Source: Clostridia bacterium (GTDB taxonomy: Bacteria; Bacillota; Clostridia; UMGS1840; HGM11507). Taken from it: DNA of 64,000 nucleotides. Below the pieces are notes generated by a model. It saw nothing but the letters and a program-made list of their open reading frames with translations, was not told the DNA's origin and searched no databases. Below are positions 35,758 through 45,889 of this stretch, one piece after another. Numbering within the stretch: position 1 is the stretch's first letter; every line of letters begins with the position of its first letter. The stretch is from assembly GCA_017554615.1 (NCBI GenBank), contig JAFZHY010000015.1:1-64000 (forward strand). The letters run 5' to 3'. Made by a program: the position numbers and the translations under genes.

Positions 35758-35823
35758 ATGTAAAACTCCTTTTATACTATAAACTGCCATATTTAAACAT
35801 TCTATCTTATTATAATACTATAA

Positions 35824-36261
35824 TTAAATATATTTTTCAATAAGATTTTCAAGATTTTTAATAAATTCATCATCGCATTTTTTGTTTCTCTTGGACGGGC
35901 CTTTAAGCCTCACACCGCTCATTCTTAATTTTTTTGCAGTATGCCTTTGATTAAGAAGGGATAATATATTTGTATCGTCAAATATTATTCCGTTCTGATT
36001 TATCGGTAATGCACCTTTTGCAAGACACATCGCTGCAAGACCATAGTCCTGAGTAACAACAATATCTTCTTTTGAAATTTTATTTACAAGGTAAAAATCT
36101 ACACTGTCATTACCTTTAGAAACTGTTATTGTTTCAATATCCTTAATATTAAAACTATGTGATGTATCGCATATTATAATACATTCTAAATTATATTTCT
36201 TTGCAATTTTACAAGTAATATTTACAACGGGACAACCGTCTGCATCAATAAATAATTTCAT
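35824..36261 (-). CDS. YaiI/YqxD (DUF188) family protein
   Basis: This 145-aa protein carries the family signature FIDADGCPVV at the N-terminus, VTQDYGLAAMCLAKGA and the Lys/Arg-rich GPSKRNKK segment. The fold resembles PIN-like nucleases, but its function is unproven. The start is ATG 36261 (a TTG lies at 36267), inside the end of the upstream gene, so the two are coupled. Confidence 0.9.
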   Translation of the reverse strand: MKLFIDADGCPVVNITCKIAKKYNLECIIICDTSHSFNIKDIETITVSKGNDSVDFYLVNKISKEDIVVTQDYGLAAMCLAKGALPINQNGIIFDDTNILSLLNQRHTAKKLRMSGVRLKGPSKRNKKCDDEFIKNLENLIEKYI

Positions 36262-36901
36262 ATTCAATCTTCTTAGTCAGTTTATTTAATTTGTTTATAT
36301 CGTTATCCATAATTTCACACAGTATAAACGCTTTTACTCTTGCTAAAAATTCCCTTTTATTCTGTTGTTTTAAATTTTCGCCTGAATAATTATCGCATGA
36401 AACTCCATATGCGTTTATCCCTAATTTTTCTGCATAATACAATGCTCTTTTAAGATGTTGCTCATGAGTAACAAATATAGCATTATTAAGGTTAACATTT
36501 TCCTTAAGACCTTCCACAGAATTAAAAGTGTCTATTCCTAAATGGTCCATAATAATTTTATTTTCGTCTATACCTGAATTAACAAGATAATCTTTCATTG
36601 CTTTTACTTCATTGTAATCATTTGTTGAGTGGTCGCCCGATACAATTATTTTTTCGCATTTTTTATTATTATAAAGTTCAATAGCCTTATTTAACCTTTG
36701 GGAAAGAGTGAAAGACACTTCATTTCCCTGAACTGACGCTCCAAAGACGAGCAGATATTCACTCTCTGGAACATCATAAGAATTTTTTATATATTTTTCG
36801 CCGGTTTTTAACACATGAACATTAGCATAAATCAGAAAAAGGAAAAACACAGTAATTAAAGAAAGGATAGTTATTACAGTTGTTTTTAATAGTTTTTTCA
36901 T
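36245..36901 (-). CDS. SanA/YdcF-type DUF218 membrane-anchored protein
   Basis: This 218-aa protein has an N-terminal transmembrane segment (~5-27, LKTTVITILSLITVFFLFLIYA) and a DUF218 domain: LLVFGASVQGNEVSFTLSQRLNKAIELY, KIIVSGDHSTNDYNEVKAMKDYL and FVTHEQHLKRALYYAEKLG. SanA and its relatives affect envelope permeability and vancomycin sensitivity in enteric bacteria; the clostridial role is unknown. ATG 36901 follows AGGTG, with a GTG alternative at 36910. It lies between uvrA and the YaiI gene with tight spacing. Confidence 0.85.
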   Translation of the reverse strand: MKKLLKTTVITILSLITVFFLFLIYANVHVLKTGEKYIKNSYDVPESEYLLVFGASVQGNEVSFTLSQRLNKAIELYNNKKCEKIIVSGDHSTNDYNEVKAMKDYLVNSGIDENKIIMDHLGIDTFNSVEGLKENVNLNNAIFVTHEQHLKRALYYAEKLGINAYGVSCDNYSGENLKQQNKREFLARVKAFILCEIMDNDINKLNKLTKKIEYEIIY

Positions 36902-36910
36902 TATACGCAC

Positions 36911-39727
36911 CTATTTTAAATATTTTAAAAGATATTTTCCTGTATAAGATTTTTTATTTTTTGCAACTTCTTCAGGAGTTCCCTGCGCTACAATCTTACC
37001 GCCTTTATTTCCTCCCTCAGGACCTAAATCAACTATATAATCGGCAGTTTTGATAACATCTAAATTATGTTCAATAACTATAATTGTATTTCCGTTTTCT
37101 GTTAATTTCTGCAAAACATCAATCAGTTTTTTTACATCGTCTGTATGAAGACCTGTGGTAGGTTCATCAAGTACATAGATTGTTTTACCTGTTGATTTTT
37201 TTGAAAGTTCTGTTGCAAGTTTAATTCTCTGGGCTTCTCCTCCTGATAAAGTTGTGGAAGGTTGCCCGAGTTTAATATACGAAAGCCCTACATCTTTTAA
37301 CACTTCAAGTTTTCTTTTTATTTTAGGGATATTTTCAAAGAATGATATTCCCTCTTCTACTGTCATATCGAGAACTTCGTATATATTTTTATCTTTATAT
37401 TTTATATCAAGAGTTTCTCTGTTATATCTTTTTCCTTTACATACATCACAAGGAATAGTTACATCTGCAAGAAAATGCATTTCAATACTTACTACACCGT
37501 CTCCCTGACAAGCCTCACATCTTCCGCCTTTTACATTAAAACTGAATCTTCCTGCATCGTATCCTTTAAGCCTTGCTTCCAAAGTTGATGCAAACACTTC
37601 TCTTATATCAGAAAATACTCCCGTATAAGTTGCAGGGTTTGAACGTGGAGTTCTGCCTATCGGAGATTGGTCGATATTAATAATTTTATCTAAATTTTCA
37701 ATACCTTTTATATCTTCAAAATCTCCGCCCCTTATTCTTGCACCGTTTAAAATATGCGCAAGTTCTCTGTAAAGAATCTGATTTATTAGTGAACTTTTAC
37801 CAGAGCCTGATACTCCTGTAACAGCGCATAAACAGCCTAAAGGAAATTTTACATTGATATTTTTTAAATTATTTTCTTTAGCGCCTGTTATTTCAAGGAA
37901 ATTTCCGTTTCCTTTTCTTCTTTTTTCAGGGACATCTATTTTTAACTTGCCTGTTAAATATTTTGCAGTTACAGATTTTTTGCTTTTCTTGATTTCTTCA
38001 ATAGTTCCCTGTGCTACTATTTCTCCCCCATGGATACCTGCTCCCGGACCGATATCAACAATATAGTCAGCATTTTTTATAGTATCTTCATCATGCTCAA
38101 CAACAATTAAGGTATTGCCTAAATCTCTTAATTTTTTTAAAGTGGCAAGAAGCCTGTCGTTATCTCTTTGATGAAGACCGATACTTGGTTCGTCCAATAT
38201 ATAAAGTACCCCCATAAGCGATGAGCCAATCTGGGTTGCAAGACGAATTCTTTGCGCTTCTCCGCCTGATAAAGTACCTGCACTTCTTGATAATGTAAGA
38301 TATTCTAAACCGACATCCTTTAAAAAGTAAAGTCTTTCTTTAATTTCTTTTATCAGTAAATGTGCAATTTTTTCTTCTCTTTCATTTAATTTTAAGTTAT
38401 CAAAAAAATCAAGTAACTCGCCTATTGTATATTTTGTTATCTGTGCTATGTTTTTGTCTGACACAGTAACTGATAAGGCTTCGGGTTTTAATCTTGTTCC
38501 GTCGCAAAAATGGCAGTCTGCCTTAGTCATCAATGATTCAATATCATTTCTTATCCAGTTTGATTTTGTTTCCTTATATCTTCTTTCAAGGTTATTTATG
38601 ACCCCTTCAAAATCTCCCATGAATTTTCCGCCACCATATTTTTTCTTATAGGTCATTTCGTATTTAACGCCTTTTGTACCGTATAAAATAACATCAATGG
38701 CTTCTTTGGATAAATTTTTAATAGGTTCATCAAGAGAAAAGTTATATTTCTTTGAAAGCCCTAAATAATACATATCTGCCATGGTATCTTCGCCTTTAAA
38801 ATTCCAGCCGTTTGCGTTTATACCGCCCTCACGGATAGAAAGTTCTTTATTTAAGATATAATTTTTATCTATCTTCATTAAATGGCCAAGACCACCGCAT
38901 TCAGGACATGCTCCCATAGGGTTGTTAAACGAAAACATTCTCGGAGATAACTCTTCAATGCTTATATTACAATCAGGACATGCGTAATTTAAAGAATAAC
39001 TGTAATCTTTATCATCTATTTTATGAATTATAACTATACCGTCTGAAAGAGAGGTTGCAGTTTCAATAGAATCAGTAAGTCTTGCTTTGATTTCTTCTTT
39101 TACTATAAGACGGTCTATAACTATTTCAATATTATGTTTTTTATTTCTGTCAAGTTTAATTTCTTCGGATAATTCGTATATATCACCGTTGACTCTTACA
39201 CGCACATATCCGCTTTTTTTTGCATTTTCAAATACTTTTTGATGTTCGCCTTTTCTGCCTCTTACAATTGGCGCTAAGACTAAAATTTTGCTTCCCACAC
39301 CATAATTTATAACTGCATCTGTAATCTGATCAATAGTTTGTTGCTTGATTTCTTTTTTACAGTTAGGACAATGTGGAACTCCTATTCTTGCATATAGAAC
39401 TCTTAAATAGTCGTATATTTCTGTAACTGTACCCACTGTTGAACGAGGGTTTCTGCCTGTGGTTTTCTGGTCAATGGAAATTGCAGGAGATAAACCTTCT
39501 ATTTTTTCTACATCGGGTTTTTCCATCTGCCCTAAAAACATTCGTGCATAAGAAGACAAGGACTCAACATATCGTCTTTGCCCCTCTGCATAAATTGTAT
39601 CAAACGCAAGTGAACTTTTGCCTGAGCCTGAAAGTCCGGTAAAAACAACAAGTTTATCTCTCGGAATTTCCAATGATACATTTTTAAGGTTATGTTCTTT
39701 TGCTCCTTTAATAATAATTTTTTCCAT
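36911..39727 (-). CDS. uvrA: excinuclease ABC subunit A
   Basis: UvrA is the damage-recognition ATPase of nucleotide excision repair. The 938-aa protein contains two ABC modules, with Walker A sequences [13 protein letters not shown] (N-terminal) and [10 protein letters not shown] (middle), two LSGGEAQRI signatures and [24 protein letters not shown]. Zinc-binding CxxC pairs are present ([32 protein letters not shown]). It follows uvrB by 9 bases. uvrC is not in the window. Confidence 0.98.
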   Translation of the reverse strand: MEKIIIKGAKEHNLKNVSLEIPRDKLVVFTGLSGSGKSSLAFDTIYAEGQRRYVESLSSYARMFLGQMEKPDVEKIEGLSPAISIDQKTTGRNPRSTVGTVTEIYDYLRVLYARIGVPHCPNCKKEIKQQTIDQITDAVINYGVGSKILVLAPIVRGRKGEHQKVFENAKKSGYVRVRVNGDIYELSEEIKLDRNKKHNIEIVIDRLIVKEEIKARLTDSIETATSLSDGIVIIHKIDDKDYSYSLNYACPDCNISIEELSPRMFSFNNPMGACPECGGLGHLMKIDKNYILNKELSIREGGINANGWNFKGEDTMADMYYLGLSKKYNFSLDEPIKNLSKEAIDVILYGTKGVKYEMTYKKKYGGGKFMGDFEGVINNLERRYKETKSNWIRNDIESLMTKADCHFCDGTRLKPEALSVTVSDKNIAQITKYTIGELLDFFDNLKLNEREEKIAHLLIKEIKERLYFLKDVGLEYLTLSRSAGTLSGGEAQRIRLATQIGSSLMGVLYILDEPSIGLHQRDNDRLLATLKKLRDLGNTLIVVEHDEDTIKNADYIVDIGPGAGIHGGEIVAQGTIEEIKKSKKSVTAKYLTGKLKIDVPEKRRKGNGNFLEITGAKENNLKNINVKFPLGCLCAVTGVSGSGKSSLINQILYRELAHILNGARIRGGDFEDIKGIENLDKIINIDQSPIGRTPRSNPATYTGVFSDIREVFASTLEARLKGYDAGRFSFNVKGGRCEACQGDGVVSIEMHFLADVTIPCDVCKGKRYNRETLDIKYKDKNIYEVLDMTVEEGISFFENIPKIKRKLEVLKDVGLSYIKLGQPSTTLSGGEAQRIKLATELSKKSTGKTIYVLDEPTTGLHTDDVKKLIDVLQKLTENGNTIIVIEHNLDVIKTADYIVDLGPEGGNKGGKIVAQGTPEEVAKNKKSYTGKYLLKYLK

Positions 39728-39736
39728 TGTTTCTCC

Positions 39737-41677
39737 TTATTTTTTAAGTTCTTCTATTTTATCTCTTAATTTGGCAGCAGTTTCAAAATCTAAATTTTTT
39801 GCAGCATCCATCATCATTTCAGTTAATTCCTGAATGGTTAAGGTAATATCTTTTTTAGACTTTTTATTGATATTTTCTTTAATTGGTTTAGTTATTTCGA
39901 TTATTTCTTTAATAGATTTTGATACTGATTTCGGAGTAATATTATTTGATTTGTTATATTTATCCTGAATTTTTCTTCTTCTGTTGGTTTCGTTAATAGC
40001 ATTACTCATAGAGTCGGTAATTCTGTCGGCATACATAATTACCTTGCCTGATACATTCCTTGCTGCACGGCCTATTGTCTGGATAAGGGATGTTTCTGAA
40101 CGCAAAAATCCCTCTTTATCTGCATCAAGGATAGCAATAAGCGATACTTCAGGAATATCAAGACCTTCTCTTAATAAATTTATGCCGATTAAAACATCAA
40201 ATTCGCCCAGTCTTAAATCTCTTATAATTTCCATTCTTTCTATTGTATCAATATCCGAATGAAGATACCTTACCTTTATTCCTGACTTTAAGTAAAAGTC
40301 GGTTAAATCTTCTGCCATTCTTTTGGTAAGTGTAGTTATAAGCACACGGTTTCCTGAATCAATAGTCTTTCGTATTTCAGACTGCAAATGATCAATCTGC
40401 CCTTTTGTCGGTACAACTTCTATTACAGGGTCTAACAGCCCTGTCGGTCTTATAACCTGTTCGGCAGTTACACTTGATAATTCATATTCAAGTTTTCCGG
40501 GTGTTGCAGATACAAAAACTGCCTGATTTATCTTACTCATAAATTCGTCAAAGTTAAGAGGACGGTTATCATATGCAGAAGGTAATCTAAAGCCATACTG
40601 TACAAGAGAGTCTTTCCTTGCCCTGTCTCCTGCATACATTCCTCTTACCTGAGGCAATGTAACATGAGATTCGTCTACAAAAAGTAAAAAATCATCAGGA
40701 AAATAGTCCATAAGAGTATAAGGGCAACTTCCTGCTTCTCTTCCGCTTATATGTCTTGAATAGTTTTCAATGCCCTGGCAAAATCCTATCTGCCCGAGCA
40801 TTTCAAGGTCATAGTTTGTTCTTTGTGCTATTCTTTGTGCTTCTAAAAGCATTCCTTCTTTTTCAAAGTATCTTATTCTATCTTCAAGTTCCTGCTCTAT
40901 GGTTTTTATTGCCCTTTTCATTTTTTCACTCGATGTAACATAATGAGATGCAGGGAAAATTGCAGCATGAGTTAATTCGCCTAAAATTTCGCCTGTAAGA
41001 GGGTCAACAGATAATATTTTTTCTATTTCATCTCCAAAGAACTCTATTCTCATTATATTTTCATTTGTATTGGCAGGAAATACATCTAAAGTATCCCCTT
41101 TTACTCTGAACTTCCCTCTTGAAAAATCATAATCGTTTCTTTCATATTGAATTTCTACTAATTTTTTTAATATTTCATCCCTGTCTTTAACCATACCAGG
41201 TCTTAATGATACTACAAGATCTGTATAATCTTCAGGATCTCCTAACCCATAAATGCAAGAAACAGATGCAACTATTATAACATCCTTTCTTTCAAAAAGC
41301 GAAATTGTTGCAGAGTGTCTTAATTTATCAATTTCATCATTTATAGATGAGTCTTTTTCAATATAAGTGTCAGTATTTGCTATATATGCTTCGGGCTGAT
41401 AATAATCATAATAAGATACAAAATATTCAACAGCATTTTCAGGGAAAAAAGACTTAAATTCACTGCATAACTGCGCAGCAAGTGTTTTATTATGCGCTAA
41501 AACCAATGTAGGTTTATTTACCTTTTCAATTATTTTAGCCATTGTATAAGTTTTTCCTGAACCTGTTACACCTAAAAGTGTCTGAAATTTATTATTATTT
41601 TTTATGCTGTTAACAAGCGTTTCTATCGCTTGTGGTTGGTCTCCGCAGGGAGAATAATCTGATTTTAATTTAAACAT
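39737..41677 (-). CDS. uvrB: excinuclease ABC subunit B
   Basis: UvrB loads onto damaged DNA with UvrA and recruits the UvrC nuclease. The 646-aa product has the DEAD-like helicase motif [10 protein letters not shown] near residue 40, [10 protein letters not shown], the beta-hairpin region [11 protein letters not shown], and the C-terminal UVR domain ([27 protein letters not shown]). The start follows AAGGAA. No LexA box was found upstream, unlike many relatives where uvrBA belongs to the SOS regulon. Confidence 0.98.
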   Translation of the reverse strand: MFKLKSDYSPCGDQPQAIETLVNSIKNNNKFQTLLGVTGSGKTYTMAKIIEKVNKPTLVLAHNKTLAAQLCSEFKSFFPENAVEYFVSYYDYYQPEAYIANTDTYIEKDSSINDEIDKLRHSATISLFERKDVIIVASVSCIYGLGDPEDYTDLVVSLRPGMVKDRDEILKKLVEIQYERNDYDFSRGKFRVKGDTLDVFPANTNENIMRIEFFGDEIEKILSVDPLTGEILGELTHAAIFPASHYVTSSEKMKRAIKTIEQELEDRIRYFEKEGMLLEAQRIAQRTNYDLEMLGQIGFCQGIENYSRHISGREAGSCPYTLMDYFPDDFLLFVDESHVTLPQVRGMYAGDRARKDSLVQYGFRLPSAYDNRPLNFDEFMSKINQAVFVSATPGKLEYELSSVTAEQVIRPTGLLDPVIEVVPTKGQIDHLQSEIRKTIDSGNRVLITTLTKRMAEDLTDFYLKSGIKVRYLHSDIDTIERMEIIRDLRLGEFDVLIGINLLREGLDIPEVSLIAILDADKEGFLRSETSLIQTIGRAARNVSGKVIMYADRITDSMSNAINETNRRRKIQDKYNKSNNITPKSVSKSIKEIIEITKPIKENINKKSKKDITLTIQELTEMMMDAAKNLDFETAAKLRDKIEELKK

Positions 41678-41790
41678 TTTTTAAAATTCCTTGTTTTAAA
41701 TAATATTAGTATTATTTTGAGATTCTTATTATGATATATTCAGTAAATATAAAAAGTAGTGTTTAAAAAATATATGTTCTTCCTTTTTAA

Positions 41791-41814
41791 AGGCATCCCC
41801 TCAAGGAGATGCCT
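41791..41814. repeat. dispersed hairpin element, copy 1
   Basis: A 24-base imperfect palindrome: AGGCATC (41791-41797), then a C-A mismatch, then CCT against AGG, and GATGCCT (41808-41814). The same architecture, including the internal C-A mismatch, recurs at 48241-48268. Confidence 0.6.
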
Positions 41815-41966
41815 CTTTGAAATCCCGTTATCTTCAACTTCTTTCATAATAAATATTTATATCTATTATGAAATATCAAGTATTCAGGTTATCTTTATGT
41901 ATTTATTATATAATACAGATACAATATTTTCAAGTATTTTAATATATTGTTACAAATAAATTCGTA

Positions 41967-41995
41967 TTGACAAAATATACTGAGGGTTATACAAT
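41967..41995 (+). promoter_or_regulatory. predicted promoter of copA
   Basis: A perfect TTGACA (41967-41972) and TACAAT (41990-41995) are 17 bp apart. No CopY or CsoR operator was recognised with confidence. Confidence 0.8.
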
Positions 41996-42031
41996 TTATT
42001 TAGTTGTACTTAAAAATTAAAGGTGATTTAT

Positions 42032-44461
42032 ATGAAAGAATATATTGTTACAGGAATGAGTTGCGCTGCTTGTTCTGTAAGAGTTGAAAAGGAAGTTAAA
42101 AAGTTAGAAAATGTTAAAGAATGTTCGGTAAATCTTCTTACAAATACTATGAAAGTTTCAGGAAGTTTTAGCGACGAAGAAATACTATATGCTGTTGAAA
42201 AAGCAGGTTATGGCATAAAATTTAAAGATACCCTAAAAAAAGAAGAAAACATCGAATCAAAGAACAATATAATACCGTCTATTTTAATACTTCTTGTTCT
42301 TATGTATATTTCAATGGGGTACACAATGTTCTCCTTTCCTCTTCCACGATATTTAGATAAAAACCCTTTATCCGTTGCAATAATACAAATGCTTTTATCA
42401 TTGATTATAATGATTATAAATAAAAAGTTTTTTATAAACGGATATAAAGGAATAGTGAATAAATCACCAAATATGGACTCTCTTGTCTCACTTGGTTCAT
42501 TTGCATCATTTATATACAGTGTAGCAGTTGTATTTTATATGACTGATTTATACGTTGAAGGTAATATAAATTTGGCATCTCATCAACTTCACGAATTATA
42601 TTTTGAATCGGCTGCTATGATTTTAGTTCTTATAACTTTCGGAAAAATGCTTGAATCAAAGTCTAAAAAGAAAACAACAGATGCAATAAATTCTCTTATA
42701 AAACTTGCCCCAAAAACTGCTATTGTTATAAGAGACGGTAAGGAAACTAAAATAGATGCAAAAGACATTGTAGTAGGAGATATTTTTATTGTTAAACCAG
42801 GAGGAATAATTCCTGCTGACGGAATTGTAATAGAAGGAAGTGCATCAGTTAACGAATCAATGTTAACAGGCGAAAGTATACCGGTTGATAAAGAAAAAGG
42901 AGATAGTGTTTCACAGTCTACTTATAATGAATCGGGATATTTAAAATGTGAGGCGAAAAAAACAGGAGAAGACACATTATTTTTTAAGATTATAAAAAGA
43001 GTAACCGAGGCTTCAAATTCAAAACCTCCTATTGCCAAGGTGGCAGATAAGGTATCAGGAATTTTTGTTCCTATAGTTATTTTAATTTCTGTTATTACTT
43101 TTACCATATGGTATATATTAAATAAAGATATTGGTTTTTCACTTGCCAGAGCAATTTCAGTGCTTGTTATAAGTTGTCCGTGTGCTTTGGGTCTTGCAAC
43201 ACCTGTTGCAGTTATGGTTGGAAACGGAGTGGGTGCAAAGCATGGAATACTGTTTAAAAACGCTCAGGCACTCGAATATACAGGAAAGATAAAAACTGTT
43301 GCGCTTGATAAAACAGGAACAATTACCAAAGGAAAACCTGAAGTTACAGATATTATTCCATTTAATATAACCGATAACGAACTTTTAAGTTATGCATATT
43401 CACTTGAAATAAAGAGCGAACATCCTCTTGCAAAGGCAATAATAAAAAAGGGGCAAGATTATGGCATTACTCCCCTTTTAACTTCTGATTTTAAAATACA
43501 TCCTGGAAACGGACTTAAAGCAGTTATAAACAGTAGTATTATCCGTGGAGGAAACGCAAAGTATATTTCTCAGTTTACAAGTTTAAATAATGAAATTTTA
43601 GAAATAACAGATAAACTGTCTATAAGTGGAAAAACACCATTATTCTTTACTAAAGATAACGAATTTTTAGGTGTTATCGCTGTTATGGACACAGTAAAAG
43701 ATGAAAGCATAAGTGCAATAGAAGAATTAAGGAATATGGGAATTAAGACAATAATTCTTACAGGAGATAATTTAAAAACTGCACAAGCGATTAAAAATAT
43801 AGTTAATGCCGATGATGTTATATCCGATGTTTTACCTGATGAAAAAGCACAGATTATAAAGAAATTGATGAGTAAGTCTAAAACTGCTATGGTGGGCGAT
43901 GGAATTAACGATGCCCCTGCCCTTGCAACTGCCGATGTCGGAATTGCAGTTGGACAAGGTACAGATGTTGCTATAAATACTTCGGATGTTGTGCTTATTG
44001 ATTCAAGCCTTAAAAATATACCTAAACTTATAAAATTAAGCAGAAAAACATTAAAAACCATATATGAAAATTTATTCTGGGCATTTATCTATAACATTAT
44101 AGGAATTCCCCTTGCAGCAGGTGTATTTATACCGTTATATGGCTTAAAATTAACGCCTATGTTCGGTGCTTTCGCCATGAGTATATCAAGTTTATTTGTG
44201 GTTACAAATGCTCTTAGAATAAATAATATTAAGTTTAATAATAAGGAGAAAAAAATTATGGAAGTTACAATGAAAATTGAAGGTATGATGTGTAAGCATT
44301 GTGAAGCAAGAGTTAAAAAAGTATTAGAAGAACTAAGTGCAGTTTCAGAAGCGATAGTAAGCCACGAAAATTCATCTGCAATAGTTAAAATGACAGAAGA
44401 AATACCTTTTAACAAATTAAAAGAGACAGTTGAAGCACAAGGATATAAAGTTATAGATTAA
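42032..44461 (+). CDS. copA: copper-exporting P1B ATPase with C-terminal CopZ-like domain
   Basis: The 809-aa protein pumps copper(I) from the cytoplasm. It has an N-terminal heavy-metal domain with MSCAACS (C11/C14), eight predicted membrane helices, the TGES actuator motif, the metal-binding CPC at 382-384, the phosphorylation site DKTGT (Asp426) and GDGINDAPAL. The ATPase proper appears to end near NALRINNIKFNN. It is then fused to a second metal domain (MKIEGMMCKHCEARVKK) from about residue 743. AAGGAG plus ATG at the junction suggests this domain is also made alone. ATG 42032 is preferred to GTG 42023, which overlaps the ribosome-binding site. Confidence 0.94.
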   Translation: MKEYIVTGMSCAACSVRVEKEVKKLENVKECSVNLLTNTMKVSGSFSDEEILYAVEKAGYGIKFKDTLKKEENIESKNNIIPSILILLVLMYISMGYTMFSFPLPRYLDKNPLSVAIIQMLLSLIIMIINKKFFINGYKGIVNKSPNMDSLVSLGSFASFIYSVAVVFYMTDLYVEGNINLASHQLHELYFESAAMILVLITFGKMLESKSKKKTTDAINSLIKLAPKTAIVIRDGKETKIDAKDIVVGDIFIVKPGGIIPADGIVIEGSASVNESMLTGESIPVDKEKGDSVSQSTYNESGYLKCEAKKTGEDTLFFKIIKRVTEASNSKPPIAKVADKVSGIFVPIVILISVITFTIWYILNKDIGFSLARAISVLVISCPCALGLATPVAVMVGNGVGAKHGILFKNAQALEYTGKIKTVALDKTGTITKGKPEVTDIIPFNITDNELLSYAYSLEIKSEHPLAKAIIKKGQDYGITPLLTSDFKIHPGNGLKAVINSSIIRGGNAKYISQFTSLNNEILEITDKLSISGKTPLFFTKDNEFLGVIAVMDTVKDESISAIEELRNMGIKTIILTGDNLKTAQAIKNIVNADDVISDVLPDEKAQIIKKLMSKSKTAMVGDGINDAPALATADVGIAVGQGTDVAINTSDVVLIDSSLKNIPKLIKLSRKTLKTIYENLFWAFIYNIIGIPLAAGVFIPLYGLKLTPMFGAFAMSISSLFVVTNALRINNIKFNNKEKKIMEVTMKIEGMMCKHCEARVKKVLEELSAVSEAIVSHENSSAIVKMTEEIPFNKLKETVEAQGYKVID
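44258..44461 (+). CDS. possible separately translated CopZ-like copper chaperone
   Basis: Within copA, AAGGAG (44243-44248) lies 9 bases before an in-frame ATG at 44258. Translation from there gives 67 aa, MEVTMKIEGMMCKHCEARV onward, with the CxxC metal motif and a length typical of free CopZ chaperones, which hand copper(I) to CopA. The alternate frame just upstream contains three consecutive TAA codons (44234-44242). This looks like an ancestral copA stop followed by copZ, joined by a frame change. Whether the free form is made needs protein evidence. Confidence 0.5.
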   Translation: MEVTMKIEGMMCKHCEARVKKVLEELSAVSEAIVSHENSSAIVKMTEEIPFNKLKETVEAQGYKVID

Positions 44462-44465
44462 ATAT

Positions 44466-44502
44466 AAAAAAGGTTTTGCGTTCATTACGCAAAACCTTTT
44501 TT
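44466..44502. terminator. bidirectional intrinsic terminator
   Basis: A 16-base arm (44466-44481) pairs perfectly with 44487-44502, with A and T runs on the outer ends. It ends copA on the plus strand and the nagA-ROK unit on the minus strand. Confidence 0.92.
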
Positions 44503-44512
44503 TATGTATAAA

Positions 44513-45889
44513 TTATTTAATTTCTGGAAGACTTGCTGCAGCAACAGACTGACCAACTCTTCTTGAACTTTCATCAGGAATGTGAAGCTGAACCTTTTTA
44601 GCAAGTTCTGGGAATTCTTTATCTAAAACTTCCTGTGCTCTTTCTAAAAGAATTGTTCCGCCTTCGCCTGATGTAACTCTACCCATGATAAGAACATGTT
44701 TAATATCATAGAATTCAGAGTAGAAAGCAATAGCATATCCGAAGTATGCACCGATTGTATCATAAATAGCAGCTGCTCTTTCGTCTCCGTCTTTCATAAG
44801 ACCCTGAACAACTTTTAATTTTTCTGCAGGTGAAAGATTTTCATCAAGTTCAATTCCTGCATATGGTGCAAGTTTAATAACACCGTCCTGAGAGAAATAT
44901 TTAACGCCACAACCATAATCGCCTGACCATTCGTCAACCATAGCATTTTTGCAAGCATCAACAGGTACGAAAGCAAGTTCGTTTAACCAGCCTGTGATAT
45001 TTCCCTGAGGGTCAACATAACCACCTGCTTCAGATGTTCCCATAGCAACACCTAAAACTGCGTTATCATTTAAGTCCATAGCACCTGCAAGAGCAGTAAC
45101 GTCCCCGTCATTTGCTACTTCTATCGGAATATTTTCGCCAATTTCTTTAGCAACGTCTATATACATATTTTTAACTTTTTTATCAAAGTCTTCATCGCTT
45201 ACTTTTAGGAATAATGATGCAACCATGATTCTGTTATCAACATAAACACCAGCACTTGAAACACCGATAGCATCAACTCTTGGCATATGAGATGCTGCAG
45301 TTTTCATAGCGTCTAAAATTCCTTGGTAGTGATAATCAGGGTCAGAAGTGATTTTAGGGAACCAAACAACTTCTTCTGAATATACGCTTTCGCCATCGAT
45401 AACAGCACTAACTTTTCTGTCACTTCCACCTGCATCAAAACCGATTCTGCAGCCTTCTAAATGTCTTCCGATAGGTGCTGCTGCTGATTTTTCTTCAGGA
45501 GCATTTTCTAATGAACATACAATAACTTCAAAAGGATTTTCATATATTCTTTCCATAAAGTGAACATCGAAATCTCTAAGCCCACCGTCTGTATATGCTT
45601 CTTTAATTTTGTTACCGATAAGTTCACTGCCTGCGATATAAATTTTATAACCACCGGCAACCCATAAAAGAGATTTAACCATTCTTTCAACAAAATCAAA
45701 GTTTTCGTCGTCATGACCTGTACCATCTTTAAACACTCTGGTTTTATAGGTAACAGTATATCCTTTGTTTCTTTCAATGGCAATTATAATGTCCTGTCCG
45801 TTTTCTTTTGTTGCTTCACGCATTTCTTTAATTACTAAAGATAATGGTGTAAACTGAGGGTCTAATTTCGCATTAACTTTAAGATTCAT
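44513..45889 (-). CDS. ROK-family protein with long N-terminal extension
   Basis: This 458-aa protein contains a ROK-type sugar-kinase core from about residue 145: FDAGGSDRKVSAVIDG (phosphate-1-like), PIEVANDGDVTALAGA, LGVAMGTSEAGG and a partial zinc-like CGVKYFSQDG. The first ~140 residues (MNLKVNAKLDPQFTPLSLVIKEMRE) are additional and contain no helix-turn-helix, so it does not look like a NagC/XylR-type repressor. Coupling to nagA (11-base overlap) suggests a kinase for N-acetylglucosamine or a related amino sugar. The substrate is inferred only from context. Confidence 0.75.
   Translation of the reverse strand: MNLKVNAKLDPQFTPLSLVIKEMREATKENGQDIIIAIERNKGYTVTYKTRVFKDGTGHDDENFDFVERMVKSLLWVAGGYKIYIAGSELIGNKIKEAYTDGGLRDFDVHFMERIYENPFEVIVCSLENAPEEKSAAAPIGRHLEGCRIGFDAGGSDRKVSAVIDGESVYSEEVVWFPKITSDPDYHYQGILDAMKTAASHMPRVDAIGVSSAGVYVDNRIMVASLFLKVSDEDFDKKVKNMYIDVAKEIGENIPIEVANDGDVTALAGAMDLNDNAVLGVAMGTSEAGGYVDPQGNITGWLNELAFVPVDACKNAMVDEWSGDYGCGVKYFSQDGVIKLAPYAGIELDENLSPAEKLKVVQGLMKDGDERAAAIYDTIGAYFGYAIAFYSEFYDIKHVLIMGRVTSGEGGTILLERAQEVLDKEFPELAKKVQLHIPDESSRRVGQSVAAASLPEIK

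Larger units (their letters stand above)
41678..42031. other. divergent intergenic region between uvrB and copA
   Basis: This 354-base region holds the uvrB leader, a dispersed hairpin element (41791-41814), a further perfect inverted repeat (TTTCATAATA 41842-41851 with TATTATGAAA 41864-41873) and the copA promoter (41967-41995). A 66-codon open frame at 41759 has no credible start site and is not called. Confidence 0.6.

Noticed and set aside
35758-35823. T-box leader before alaS.
   Set aside because: The gap is only 66 bases, with no T-box sequence or specifier structure.
41759-41959. A 66-codon open frame between uvrB and copA.
   Set aside because: No ribosome-binding site, it runs through a hairpin element and another inverted repeat, and its composition is that of AT-rich spacer.
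43570-44061. A 163-codon open frame opposite copA.
   Set aside because: It is antisense to the conserved ATPase core; open frames are common opposite AT-rich genes and this one has no start signal.
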